This document shows positions 44,657 through 53,260 of a DNA stretch of 64,000 bases, one piece after another (within the stretch, counting starts at the first letter, position 1; the number at the start of each line of letters is the position of its first letter). Source of the DNA: Rhodococcoides fascians NBRC 12155 = LMG 3623 (GTDB lineage: Bacteria > Actinomycetota > Actinomycetes > Mycobacteriales > Mycobacteriaceae); NCBI RefSeq assembly GCF_001894785.1, contig NZ_BCWW01000007.1, forward strand, positions 1 through 64,000, read 5' to 3'. A program made the translations under genes and the position numbers. The notes beneath the pieces were generated by a model. It was not told where the DNA came from and did no database searches. It saw nothing but the letters and a program-made list of their open reading frames with translations.

Positions 44657-46153
44657 TCATGCCGCGAGTAGGGAGAGCAACAATTCCGCTCGCACCCGCG
44701 CCGACGTCAGATCCACCCCCAGCAATTCCTCGCATCGTGTGATGCGGTTACGCAAGGTGTGACGATGCACCGACAGGTGGGCAGCGGCGGTTTCCCAGTG
44801 CCCGTTGGCTTCCAGGAATGCCCGAAGCGAACCCACCAGATCCGCGGTGTGAGTGCGGTCGTACTCGGCCAGTACGGCGATGGTGACGGCAGCCATGGCA
44901 CGCAACGACTCCCGAACCGGTTCCGACGCCAGCAGCATCGACCCGGTGAAATGGACGACCCGATCACCGGGACCGGCCGCCGCGCACGCGAGCCGCGCTT
45001 GTCTCAGCGCGGTGGGGGCCTCGGTGATGTGCATGTCGGTGCCGACCCCCGCACACACCGAACGGGGGAGCGAATTCATCAGCTGCGCAACGAAAGTCGC
45101 GTCGTCGCCGGGTAGCAGCATCTCGGCACCGTCGTCGGTGGACCTGACGAACGTCGGCCGAGCGTGGGCGCGGAACTGAGCATCGACGGCATCGGCGATG
45201 GAACCCGTCCGCCCCGTCGCGCCGCGGAGAACCACCACGGTGATGCGTGAGTCGTCGTCGGCCGCATCGGCGAGATAGCTCGGTACCTGCGTGTCACCGG
45301 GGGACAGGAGATGCCCGTCGAGGAGAAGTCCGAGCGCACGCGAGTTGAGGGCCGTCTGCTCCGCGCGCAGCCGCGCGGGCTTTTCCAGTTCGAGGGTTAT
45401 CAGCGACACCGCATGCCCCAGCAATATCTGCTCGACTCCCGTCACGGGTCCCTTCGTGCGAATCGCGAGAAAGCTCGGCGCACTGGCGGTGATCGGTACC
45501 GAGTGCAGGCTCACGGTGCGGCCCGGCTCGCTCACCGACACCGTCGCGGGCGACGACGACGGACGGATACTGGCGGCGATCTCGCGGGCCTGCGCGATCA
45601 GATCCGCCGCGTCGACCGGATGGAACGACTCGGTGCGATGTCCGATGAGCGCGACGGAGGTGGAGGTGGCGACCGCCAATTCGCGCACGATCGCGTCGAC
45701 GCCGCCGTGCAGTGCGGCGCGGGTGATGCGGCTCTGTACCGACGCCGCCCGCAGGACTTCCTCGTACTCCTGCTCGGCGATGCGTGTGGTGACCGCCCGA
45801 ATGACCGCGGCGAAGGGAGTGTCGTAGGGAACCTCGACGACGGGTAGCCCGACCTCGTCTGCCGCGTCGAGAAGTTCTCGTGGAATCACGCTGTGCGAGA
45901 GACCGGTTCCGAATCCGAGGCAGGCAACCCCTGCCGTTCGGAGGGTGCGGACGTACTGCGCGAGTGCGGGGCCGCCGGAGTCGAAGCCGAGACCTGTCGT
46001 GAGGATCAGCTCGCCGCCGGACAACCACGGACTCGGATCGGTGAGCTCGGTCGCCTGCGCGAAGGTGATGGCGGCACCGCTGCGTTCGGGCCCGCCGCGA
46101 TGACTCAGCCGGAGGTCGCGTTGTCTCAACAACCAGGAAATCTGCACACTCAC
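44657..46153 (-). CDS. PucR-family regulator divergent from gabT
   Basis: This 498-residue regulator has an N-terminal PucR sensor domain (about 5-125: LTDPSPWLSGGELILTTGL) and a C-terminal helix-turn-helix (ANGHWETAAAHLSVHRHTLR, about 450-470). This is the arrangement of GabR-like PucR proteins of corynebacteria. It starts at GTG 46153 or the GTG two codons on, and is divergent from gabT-gabD across 129 bases. It is therefore the probable activator of GABA use. A much longer open frame upstream is antisense to gabT and was rejected. Confidence 0.87.
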   Translation of the reverse strand: MSVQISWLLRQRDLRLSHRGGPERSGAAITFAQATELTDPSPWLSGGELILTTGLGFDSGGPALAQYVRTLRTAGVACLGFGTGLSHSVIPRELLDAADEVGLPVVEVPYDTPFAAVIRAVTTRIAEQEYEEVLRAASVQSRITRAALHGGVDAIVRELAVATSTSVALIGHRTESFHPVDAADLIAQAREIAASIRPSSSPATVSVSEPGRTVSLHSVPITASAPSFLAIRTKGPVTGVEQILLGHAVSLITLELEKPARLRAEQTALNSRALGLLLDGHLLSPGDTQVPSYLADAADDDSRITVVVLRGATGRTGSIADAVDAQFRAHARPTFVRSTDDGAEMLLPGDDATFVAQLMNSLPRSVCAGVGTDMHITEAPTALRQARLACAAAGPGDRVVHFTGSMLLASEPVRESLRAMAAVTIAVLAEYDRTHTADLVGSLRAFLEANGHWETAAAHLSVHRHTLRNRITRCEELLGVDLTSARVRAELLLSLLAA

Positions 46154-46282
46154 CTGTCGCACTGTAATCGTGCCTGACGAAATGGCGTGTGCTTCTGCAC
46201 CTGAATGTACGTATCGGCAGTCTCCGGTCGCCCCTCGCGGTCGCATACTTGCTGCACAGAGACCAACCCGAAAGGTGCGACC

Positions 46283-47647
46283 ATGGCTTCGATCGAATAC
46301 CGACTTCCGCAGGAGCGCAGGATCGTCACCGCGTTCCCCGGCCCGAAATCGTCGGCTCTGGCCGAGCGCCGCAAGGCCGTCGTCGGTGCAGGCGTCGCAT
46401 CGACGCTGCCGGTGTACGTGGCCGACGCAGACGGCGGCGTCGTGGTCGACGTCGACGGCAATTCGTTGATCGACCTCGGTGCCGGTATCGCCGTGACGAC
46501 CGTCGGTGCGTCGAATCCGGCTGTCGTTGCCGCCGTGCAGGATCAGGTCGCTCACTTCACCCACACCTGCTTCATGATCGCGCCCTACGAGGGATACATC
46601 GCGGTCGCCGAGAAGTTGGCCGAACTCACCCCGGGAGATCACGACAAGCGCACCGTCCTGTTCAACAGTGGTGCCGAGGCCGTCGAGAACGCAGTCAAGA
46701 TCGCCCGGCACGCCACCGGCCGCTCGGCCGTGGTCGTGTTCGACCACGCGTATCACGGCCGCACGAACCTGACGATGGCTCTGACCTCGAAGTCGATGCC
46801 GTACAAGAGTGGATTCGGGCCGTTCGCTCCCGAGGTCTATCGAGTTCCGATGTCGTACCCGTTCCGTGAAGGACTCGGTGCCGACGGATCGGCCGTCACC
46901 GGTGCACAGGCCGCCGCCCGTGCGATCTCCATGATCGAAAAGCAGGTCGGCGCAGACAATCTCGCGGCCATCCTGATCGAGCCGATCCAGGGTGAGGGCG
47001 GCTTCGTCGTGCCGGCGGACGGCTTCCTGCCTGCGCTGACCGAGTGGGCGCGCAAGCACGATGTCGTGTTCATCGCCGACGAGGTGCAGTCCGGATTCAC
47101 CCGCACCGGTGCCTGGTTCGCCAGCGAGCACGAGGGCATCGTGCCGGACCTGATCACCATGGCCAAGGGCATCGCGGGCGGTATGCCACTGGCCGCGGTG
47201 ACGGGCCGGGCCGATCTGATCGACGCCGTGCATCCCGGTGGGCTCGGCGGCACCTACGGAGGCAATCCCGTCGCATGCGCCGCTGCGCTGGCATCGATCG
47301 AACAGATGGAGACCCTCGACCTCAACGCCCGCGCTCGCGACATCGAACGCATCGTCGTCGATCGGCTCACGGCGTTGATGCCGGAGGTCGCGATCATGGG
47401 TGAGGTCCGAGGCCGCGGGGCCATGCTTGCCGTCGAACTCGTCGTACCGGGTGGACGTGAGCCGAACCCCGAGGCCACCAAAGCCGTTGCCGCTGCGGCA
47501 CTCGCGGCAGGCGTGATCGTGTTGACGTGCGGAACCTACGGCAACGTCATCCGCCTGCTTCCGCCGCTGGTGATCTCCGACGAGTTGCTCGACGACGCAC
47601 TCACGGTCCTCGAGAACGCACTGCGCGACGCTTCTAAGGGACTCTGA
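46283..47647 (+). CDS. gabT: 4-aminobutyrate--2-oxoglutarate transaminase
   Basis: This 454-residue PLP-dependent class III aminotransferase moves the amino group of GABA (or 5-aminovalerate) to 2-oxoglutarate, giving succinate semialdehyde (or glutarate semialdehyde). The fold marks are NSGAEAVENAVKIAR, VFIADEVQSGFTRTG with the PLP-ring Asp, and the Schiff-base Lys295 (TMAKGIAGGMP). ATG 46283 has GAAAGG upstream. gabD follows after one base, so they form one operon under the divergent PucR regulator. DavT is the lysine-pathway equivalent. Confidence 0.92.
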   Translation: MASIEYRLPQERRIVTAFPGPKSSALAERRKAVVGAGVASTLPVYVADADGGVVVDVDGNSLIDLGAGIAVTTVGASNPAVVAAVQDQVAHFTHTCFMIAPYEGYIAVAEKLAELTPGDHDKRTVLFNSGAEAVENAVKIARHATGRSAVVVFDHAYHGRTNLTMALTSKSMPYKSGFGPFAPEVYRVPMSYPFREGLGADGSAVTGAQAAARAISMIEKQVGADNLAAILIEPIQGEGGFVVPADGFLPALTEWARKHDVVFIADEVQSGFTRTGAWFASEHEGIVPDLITMAKGIAGGMPLAAVTGRADLIDAVHPGGLGGTYGGNPVACAAALASIEQMETLDLNARARDIERIVVDRLTALMPEVAIMGEVRGRGAMLAVELVVPGGREPNPEATKAVAAAALAAGVIVLTCGTYGNVIRLLPPLVISDELLDDALTVLENALRDASKGL

Positions 47648-47648
47648 C

Positions 47649-49100
47649 ATGGCCGTCGAGCAACTGCTGTCCTCGCTGCCCACCGACCTGTGGCTCGGTG
47701 GAAAGCAGACCCCCGCGCAGTCGGGCGCGCGATTCGCCGTCCTGAATCCCGCCACCGGTGAGGAACTGACCACCGTCGCCGACGCAGGCGCAGCCGACGG
47801 CATCGCGGCCCTCGATCTCGCTGCCGCGGCGCAACCGGAGTGGGCGGCAACGCCTGCTCGGGAGCGAGCCGAGATTCTGCGGCGCGCCTTCGTCCTGTTG
47901 CAGGAACGTGCAGCCGATTTCGCTCTGCTGATGACCCTGGAAATGGGAAAGTCTTTGGCGGAGAGTCGCGGTGAAGTCAACTACGGCGGTGAATTCCTGC
48001 GCTGGTTCAGCGAGGAAGCGGTCCGGATCGGCGGCCGGTACACCCCTGCGCCCGCCGGTAACGGCCGCATCCTTGTCACCAAGATGCCGGTCGGCCCGGT
48101 ACTCGCGATCACTCCGTGGAATTTCCCGCTGGCCATGGGAACTCGCAAGATCGGTCCCGCGCTCGCAGCGGGTTGCACCGTCATCGTCAAGCCGGCCGAG
48201 GACACCCCACTGACGATGCTCCTGCTCGGTCAGGTGTTCGCCGACGCCGGATTGCCCAGCGGTGTGCTGTCGGTGCTCCCGGCCTCGGACGCTGCATCCG
48301 TCACCGGTCCGCTGATGGACGACCCCAGACTGCGGAAGGTCACCTTCACCGGATCGACCGGAGTGGGAAAGCTGTTGGTGCGCAATGCAGCCGACCGACT
48401 GCTCCGGACATCGATGGAGCTCGGCGGCAATGCGCCGTTCATCGTCTTCGAAGACGCGAACATCGATGCCGCCGTCGACGGAGCGATGCTGGCCAAGATG
48501 CGCAACGGTGGTGAGGCGTGCACTGCAGCAAACCGTCTGTACGTGGCCGAGCCCGTTCGCGAGGAATTCACCGAGAAGCTGACCGCGAGAATCGCAGCAC
48601 TGACGGTCGGCCCCGGTGATCGCGAGGGTACCGACATCGGACCACTCATCAACGACAAGCAGCGACGGACGGTGTCGGCACTCGTCGACGATGCCGTTGC
48701 CAAGGGCGCCCGCATCCGCACCGGCGGATCGGCACCCGACGGTCCCGGGTTCTTCTTCACGCCCACTGTGCTCGACCGCATCCCGGCCGACGCAAACCTG
48801 TTGCGCGACGAGATCTTCGGGCCGGTTGCCGCCATCGTCGGATTCGAGACCGAGGACGAGGCCGTCGCCGCGGCCAACGACACCCGGTACGGATTGGTGG
48901 CCTATTTCTACACCGAGAGCCTCGATCGGGCTCTGCGGGTCTCGGCTGCTCTCGACACCGGCATGGTGGGGGTCAACCGGGGTGCCATCTCCGACGCCGC
49001 GGCCCCCTTCGGCGGTGTGAAGGAGTCGGGCTTCGGACGAGAGGGCGGCTCGGAAGGGATCGAGGAATACCTCGAGACCAAGTACATTGCGCTGCAGTAG
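47649..49100 (+). CDS. gabD: Succinate-semialdehyde dehydrogenase
   Basis: This 483-residue NAD(P)-dependent aldehyde dehydrogenase oxidises succinate semialdehyde to succinate, the last step of GABA use (or glutarate semialdehyde, as DavD). Catalytic Glu257 (MELGGNAPF) and Cys291 (GGEACTAANR) are both present, as are ITPWNFPLAM and the late FGGVKESGFGREGG motif of this subgroup. The ribosome site AAGGGA lies in the end of gabT. A 13-bp duplication covers the stop codon, and a hairpin follows. Confidence 0.92.
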   Translation: MAVEQLLSSLPTDLWLGGKQTPAQSGARFAVLNPATGEELTTVADAGAADGIAALDLAAAAQPEWAATPARERAEILRRAFVLLQERAADFALLMTLEMGKSLAESRGEVNYGGEFLRWFSEEAVRIGGRYTPAPAGNGRILVTKMPVGPVLAITPWNFPLAMGTRKIGPALAAGCTVIVKPAEDTPLTMLLLGQVFADAGLPSGVLSVLPASDAASVTGPLMDDPRLRKVTFTGSTGVGKLLVRNAADRLLRTSMELGGNAPFIVFEDANIDAAVDGAMLAKMRNGGEACTAANRLYVAEPVREEFTEKLTARIAALTVGPGDREGTDIGPLINDKQRRTVSALVDDAVAKGARIRTGGSAPDGPGFFFTPTVLDRIPADANLLRDEIFGPVAAIVGFETEDEAVAAANDTRYGLVAYFYTESLDRALRVSAALDTGMVGVNRGAISDAAAPFGGVKESGFGREGGSEGIEEYLETKYIALQ

Positions 49101-49117
49101 ACGGGCGCTGCAGTAGA
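49089..49117 (+). repeat. 13-bp direct repeat across the gabD stop
   Basis: GCGCTGCAGTAGA occurs at 49089-49101 and again at 49105-49117. The first copy contains the end and TAG stop of gabD. It looks like a small local duplication with no obvious function. Confidence 0.8.
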
Positions 49118-49123
49118 TCGCAG

Positions 49124-49181
49124 CGGTGCGCTCCACTCCTGAGCCCAGCGCGGGACATGCGCTGCCGGGTGGAGCGCACCG
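49124..49181. terminator. Inverted repeat between gabD and the amino-acid dehydrogenase
   Basis: A perfect 12-bp inverted repeat (CGGTGCGCTCCA, 49124-49135, with 49170-49181) encloses 34 bases, between convergent genes. The loop is long, so terminator function is only probable. Confidence 0.5.
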
Positions 49182-49193
49182 GGCGTGCGGTCC

Positions 49194-50339
49194 CTATTCT
49201 CGGGCGGCCGCAATTCGCTTCTCGGCCAGTCGGTCCGCGGCTGCTCCGAGCAGGATCCCTTCACTGCGTGCCATGGTGAATATGCCGGCGACGGTAGTAC
49301 GGATCTGTCCGATCGTTGCCATCACCTCGGCCGAATTTCGTCCGCGCAGTTCACCTTCCACCTGAATCAAGCCGCCGGCGTTGGCCACGTAGTCCGGTAC
49401 CCAGACGATGCCCCGGGCGGCCAGCAGCGATTCGACGTCGGGCGTGAGCAGTTGATTGTTCGCGGCACCGCACACGATGGACGCCGACAGCCGGTCCACC
49501 GAGGACGCGTCGAGCGTTGCTCCCAAGGCGCACGGGGCGTACACATCGATGTCGGCCCCGATGATGTCGGTTCCGATCGTGACGCCGGGGAAGTCCTGGG
49601 CGATCCGTTCGAGGGCGGGTTCGTAGGAGTCGCTCACGAGCACGTCGGCACCCGCTCCGCGCAGGAGCGCCACCAGGTTGTAACCCACCTTGCCTGCGCC
49701 TTCGACACCTACTCGTCTGCCGGTCAGATCGTCGGAGCCCCAGGTCGATTCGGCTGCTGCCAGCAGGGAGAGATAGACCCCCAGGGCCGTCTGTGGACCG
49801 CTGTCGCCGGTGCCGCCCGCAGTGGTGTTCTTACCGACGACGTAGGCCGTTTCTTCGGCGACGATATCGAGGTCGTCGCTGTTGGTGCCGACGTCGCCTG
49901 CCGTGACGTACGTGCCGCCGAGCGATTCGACGAACCGGCCGTAGGCCTCGAGCAATGTCGGGGTCTTGATGACGGTCGGGTCGCCGATGATGACTGCCTT
50001 CCCGCCGCCCAAATCCACCCCTGCGACAGCCGCCTTGTAGGTCATCCCGCGGGAGAGTCTCAATACGTCGGTAACGGCGTCCTGCTCGGTTGCGTATGGG
50101 TAGAAGCGAGTTCCGCCGAGTGCCGGTCCCAGCACGGTCGAGTGAATCGCGACGATCGCGCGCAGACCGGTGTCTCGATCGTGGCAGAACACCACGCGCT
50201 CGTGCGCGGAGTCGGATGGCATGTCGGGCCGGTCGAAGACACCGGGTGCGGCCGGTGCCGAAGCCGAATTCGCGGTCTGGGCAACAGAAGAGCGATGTCG
50301 AGTGGGTGTGACGGCAGAGTGGTCGGCAACGACGGACAC
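49194..50339 (-). CDS. vdh: Glu/Leu/Phe/Val-family amino-acid dehydrogenase (valine type)
   Basis: This 381-residue NAD-dependent enzyme deaminates a branched-chain or aromatic amino acid to its 2-oxo acid. The catalytic Lys lies in LSRGMTYKAAVAGVDLGGGK and the nucleotide fold in RVGVEGAGKVGYN. The APCALGATLD and CGAANNQLL blocks are typical of Streptomyces valine dehydrogenase and Rhodococcus phenylalanine dehydrogenase. The first 30 residues are an extra, Ala/Ser-rich tail. Immediate company with an Lrp regulator and branched-chain 2-oxoacid dehydrogenase genes favours Val/Leu/Ile; specificity is inferred. Confidence 0.87.
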   Translation of the reverse strand: MSVVADHSAVTPTRHRSSVAQTANSASAPAAPGVFDRPDMPSDSAHERVVFCHDRDTGLRAIVAIHSTVLGPALGGTRFYPYATEQDAVTDVLRLSRGMTYKAAVAGVDLGGGKAVIIGDPTVIKTPTLLEAYGRFVESLGGTYVTAGDVGTNSDDLDIVAEETAYVVGKNTTAGGTGDSGPQTALGVYLSLLAAAESTWGSDDLTGRRVGVEGAGKVGYNLVALLRGAGADVLVSDSYEPALERIAQDFPGVTIGTDIIGADIDVYAPCALGATLDASSVDRLSASIVCGAANNQLLTPDVESLLAARGIVWVPDYVANAGGLIQVEGELRGRNSAEVMATIGQIRTTVAGIFTMARSEGILLGAAADRLAEKRIAAARE

Positions 50340-50410
50340 AGTCGGTCTCTTTCGGTCAGGGGATGGGAGCAGATGCAGCGGCTACCCGGATGTCTTGTCC
50401 GTCACAGGGT

Positions 50411-50422
50411 GTCGTGCACGAC
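50411..50422. promoter_or_regulatory. GTGCAC palindrome upstream of the amino-acid dehydrogenase
   Basis: GTCGTGCACGAC is a perfect 12-bp palindrome in the 166-base gap between the Lrp gene and the dehydrogenase start. Its GTGCAC core recurs in the two sites before the E1alpha gene, suggesting one regulator for both units. Confidence 0.42.
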
Positions 50423-50505
50423 GCAGACCGGTCAACCGGCATCTCTCGGACCGTGCAGATTGCGTGATGCGGTCGGTATGGGCCCGACGGGGATGGTCGG
50501 GGTGC

Positions 50506-50985
50506 TCAGCGGCGGCCGTCGTCGGCGAGCTGTTCGAGCAACGGCTTGGTTCGGTACTGAATCAGCTCGGACATGGCAATCGACATGTTGGTCCGCTCGA
50601 CGCCAGGAATGTCGAGGATCAGGCCTGCTATGCGGTACAGGTCGTCGGCGTCGACCGCCGCAATGCGGATGTGCATGTCCGCGGCGCCGGACAGACCGAA
50701 CACCTCGAGTACTTCGGGGATCGTGCGGAGGTGTTCGGTGACCGCTGCCAACGTGTGCTGATTGACCTGAGCGGTCACGAAGGCCTGCAACGGACGTCCC
50801 AGCGACTTCGGCGGAATACGGTGATCGATGGGGGTGAGAGACCCCTTGTCGTCCCACCGCCCGAGGCGTGCCTGGACGGTGTTGCGGGACAGGCCCAACG
50901 TGGTGGCGAGTTCGACGCCGGTGGCTCGAGGCTTGGCGCAGAGGGCGAGGAGGAGTCGGGCGTCGGTCTTGTCGAGATCGGTCAT
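50506..50985 (-). CDS. Lrp/AsnC-family regulator
   Basis: This 159-residue leucine-responsive-type regulator has the N-terminal helix-turn-helix (TGVELATTLGLSRNTVQARL, about 22-41) and the C-terminal ligand domain (about 65-150: VLEVFGLSGAADMHIRI, LILDIPGVERTNMSI). It lies between the dehydrogenase and the divergent 2-oxoacid dehydrogenase operon, where it can control both. Such regulators sense branched-chain amino acids; mycobacterial bkd operons have a comparable Lrp neighbour. Confidence 0.9.
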   Translation of the reverse strand: MTDLDKTDARLLLALCAKPRATGVELATTLGLSRNTVQARLGRWDDKGSLTPIDHRIPPKSLGRPLQAFVTAQVNQHTLAAVTEHLRTIPEVLEVFGLSGAADMHIRIAAVDADDLYRIAGLILDIPGVERTNMSIAMSELIQYRTKPLLEQLADDGRR

Positions 50986-51019
50986 TGCGCACTTCCTGTA
51001 GCTCGGTCGTTACCCGATA

Positions 51020-51059
51020 TTGTGCACACTGCGTAATTCTGAAGTCATCACTTGTGCAC
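51020..51059. promoter_or_regulatory. Two phased TTGTGCAC sites, candidate Lrp operator
   Basis: TTGTGCAC occurs at 51020-51027 and at 51052-51059, each followed by a base and CTG. The spacing is 32 bases, close to three helical turns, so one Lrp oligomer could touch both on one DNA face. They lie in the Lrp/E1alpha divergent promoter. Confidence 0.5.
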
Positions 51060-51119
51060 GCTGGGCGTCGGTGGTGTCCTTGTGAAGGACATCACATCAC
51101 GACGGAGAGTGCCACGGAC

Positions 51120-52202
51120 ATGAACACCACCTCGCTGATACAGCTGATCAAGGAATCCGGAACGGTGGTCCGCAACGAGGCGTATTCACCTCTGGTCGCG
51201 GACATCGACACGGCTGCGATGAAGGAGATCTATCGCGATCTCGTGGTCGTCCGGCGCATCGACGCCGAGGCCACCGCGCTGCAGCGGCAAGGCGAGTTGG
51301 GGCTGTGGGCTCCGTTGCTCGGACAGGAAGCGGCGCAGGTCGGCTCGGCCCGCGCACTAGACTCCGAGGACTTCGTGTTCGCCAGCTACCGCGAGCACGG
51401 GGTGGCTTACTGCCGCGGAGTCGATCCCACTCGGATGCTCCGTTTCTGGCGGGGATCGACCCTGTCGGGATGGGACCCGTACGAATATCGAATGACGACG
51501 CCGGCGATCATCGTCGGTTCGCAGGGTCTGCACGCGACCGGATACGCGATCGGCATGCAGCTCGAGGGTGCCGACGGCGCGGCCATCACCTACTTCGGAG
51601 ACGGAGCGACCAGCCAGGGCGATATCTCGGAGGCTCTCGGGTTCGCGGCCAGTTTCCATGCACCGGTGGTGTTCTTCTGCCAGAACAACCAGTGGGCGAT
51701 CTCCGAACCGGTCACCGTGCAGACCAAGTCCACGATCGCGGCACGCGGTGAGGGATTCGGCATCCCATCGGTACGGGTCGACGGAAACGACGTCCTCGCG
51801 GTGCTGGCCGTGACCAGAGCAGCGCTCGCCCGCGCCCGTGAGGGCAGCGGCCCGACGCTCATCGAAGCCGTCACCTACCGCATGGGGCCGCACACCACGT
51901 CCGACGATCCGACGAGGTATCGATCCGGGGCCATGGACGACGAGTGGCGTGCCAAGGATCCGATCGACCGAATCGAGAAGCTGCTCAGACGAATCGGCGT
52001 GTTCGACGACGAGTTCGTGGCATCGGTCCAGCGGACGGCGGACGACGTCGCCGCCGATCTGCGACGTGGATGCCTCGAGACCGTCGAACCCGCGGCGATG
52101 ACGGTGTTCGACAACGTCTACGCCGACCCACACTCTCTGCTCGACGACGAGCGTGCCCAATTCGCCTCCTACCAAGCTGGATTCGAAGGAGTCACGTCAT
52201 GA
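51120..52202 (+). CDS. bkdA: Branched-chain 2-oxoacid dehydrogenase E1 alpha subunit
   Basis: This 360-residue thiamine-diphosphate subunit decarboxylates branched-chain 2-oxo acids in the E1 component. The ThDP motif GDGATSQGDISEALGFAA begins near residue 160 and ends with the QNN in FFCQNNQWAIS. The HTTSDDPTRYR loop is a feature of the branched-chain group, where the phosphorylation loop sits in animals. ATG 51120 has CGGAGAG upstream; its stop overlaps the E1beta start as ATGA. A pyruvate-type E1 is possible but less likely given the valine-dehydrogenase neighbour. Confidence 0.9.
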   Translation: MNTTSLIQLIKESGTVVRNEAYSPLVADIDTAAMKEIYRDLVVVRRIDAEATALQRQGELGLWAPLLGQEAAQVGSARALDSEDFVFASYREHGVAYCRGVDPTRMLRFWRGSTLSGWDPYEYRMTTPAIIVGSQGLHATGYAIGMQLEGADGAAITYFGDGATSQGDISEALGFAASFHAPVVFFCQNNQWAISEPVTVQTKSTIAARGEGFGIPSVRVDGNDVLAVLAVTRAALARAREGSGPTLIEAVTYRMGPHTTSDDPTRYRSGAMDDEWRAKDPIDRIEKLLRRIGVFDDEFVASVQRTADDVAADLRRGCLETVEPAAMTVFDNVYADPHSLLDDERAQFASYQAGFEGVTS

Positions 52203-53203
52203 CCACCCTGGAACGGCCCACCAGCCTGCCGCTCGGCAAAGCCATCAATGCCGGCCTGCGTCGCGCTATGGAGAACGACCCCAAGGTGTTGCTGATGGGC
52301 GAGGACATCGGCAAGCTCGGTGGCGTCTTCCGCATCACCGACGGCCTGCAGAAGGACTTCGGGCCCGGACGAGTACTGGACATGCCGCTGGCCGAATCGG
52401 GCATCATTGGTACCGCTGTGGGCCTGGCGATGCGCGGATTCCGTCCCGTGTGCGAGATCCAGTTCGACGGCTTCATCTACCCGGCGTTCGATCAGATCGT
52501 GTCGCAGGTGGCCAAGCTGCACTATCGCACGAGCGGAAATGTCAAGATCCCCATGACCATCCGGGTGCCCTACGGCGGCGGAATCGGTGCAGTGGAACAT
52601 CATTCGGAATCGCCGGAGGGCTACTTCGCCCAGACCGCCGGACTGCGCGTGGTGACCTGCAGCAACGCCGCCGACGGCTACTCGATGATCCAGCAGGCCA
52701 TTGCCAGCGACGATCCCGTGCTGTTCTTCGAACCCAAACGTCGATACTGGGAGAAGAGTCCGATCGACCTCGGCTTAGACGATCTCGACACCGCCTTCCC
52801 GCTGCACCGGGCGCGGGTGGTCACCGAGGGCACCGACATCACACTGGTGGCCTACGGACCGTTGGTGTCCACTGCCCGTAAGGCGGCCGAAGTTGCTGCA
52901 CACGAGGGTATCTCGATCGAGGTCATCGATCTGCGGTCGCTGTCGCCGATCGACTTCGAGACCGTCGAAGCGTCGGTGCGCAAGACCGGACGGCTCGTCG
53001 TCACACACGAGGCACCGGTCTTCATGGGCCTCGGCTCGGAGATAGCCGCTCGCATCTCCGAGCGGTGTTTCTACAACCTCGAAGCTCCGGTGCTACGGGT
53101 CGGTGGATTCGGAACGCCGTACCCGGCGTCGAAGCTCGAGAAGTTCTATCTTCCCGACGTCGACCGGATCCTCGACGCAGTGGACCGCTGCCGTTCCCAC
53201 TGA
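52199..53203 (+). CDS. bkdB: Branched-chain 2-oxoacid dehydrogenase E1 beta subunit
   Basis: This 334-residue subunit completes the E1 active site. The N-terminal part carries LLMGEDIGKLGGVFRIT, MPLAESGIIGTAVGLAMRG and the EIQFDGFIYPAFDQIV block; the C-terminal transketolase domain includes IEVIDLRSLSPIDFETV and RVGGFGTPYPASKLE. Its ATG overlaps the E1alpha stop. It partners the alpha subunit in a heterotetramer that feeds the E2 encoded 57 bases downstream. Confidence 0.92.
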   Translation: MTTLERPTSLPLGKAINAGLRRAMENDPKVLLMGEDIGKLGGVFRITDGLQKDFGPGRVLDMPLAESGIIGTAVGLAMRGFRPVCEIQFDGFIYPAFDQIVSQVAKLHYRTSGNVKIPMTIRVPYGGGIGAVEHHSESPEGYFAQTAGLRVVTCSNAADGYSMIQQAIASDDPVLFFEPKRRYWEKSPIDLGLDDLDTAFPLHRARVVTEGTDITLVAYGPLVSTARKAAEVAAHEGISIEVIDLRSLSPIDFETVEASVRKTGRLVVTHEAPVFMGLGSEIAARISERCFYNLEAPVLRVGGFGTPYPASKLEKFYLPDVDRILDAVDRCRSH

Positions 53204-53260
53204 GCTGCCGTTTCGCCCCGATCACATCCTCCGCCGATACCGACCGAACAGGATTCGACG

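Noticed and set aside
46154..47980. N-terminal extension of the PucR gene to 1107 codons
   Set aside because: The extra 609 codons are antisense to gabT and lack family character; a GTG start at 46153 gives the normal PucR N terminus.
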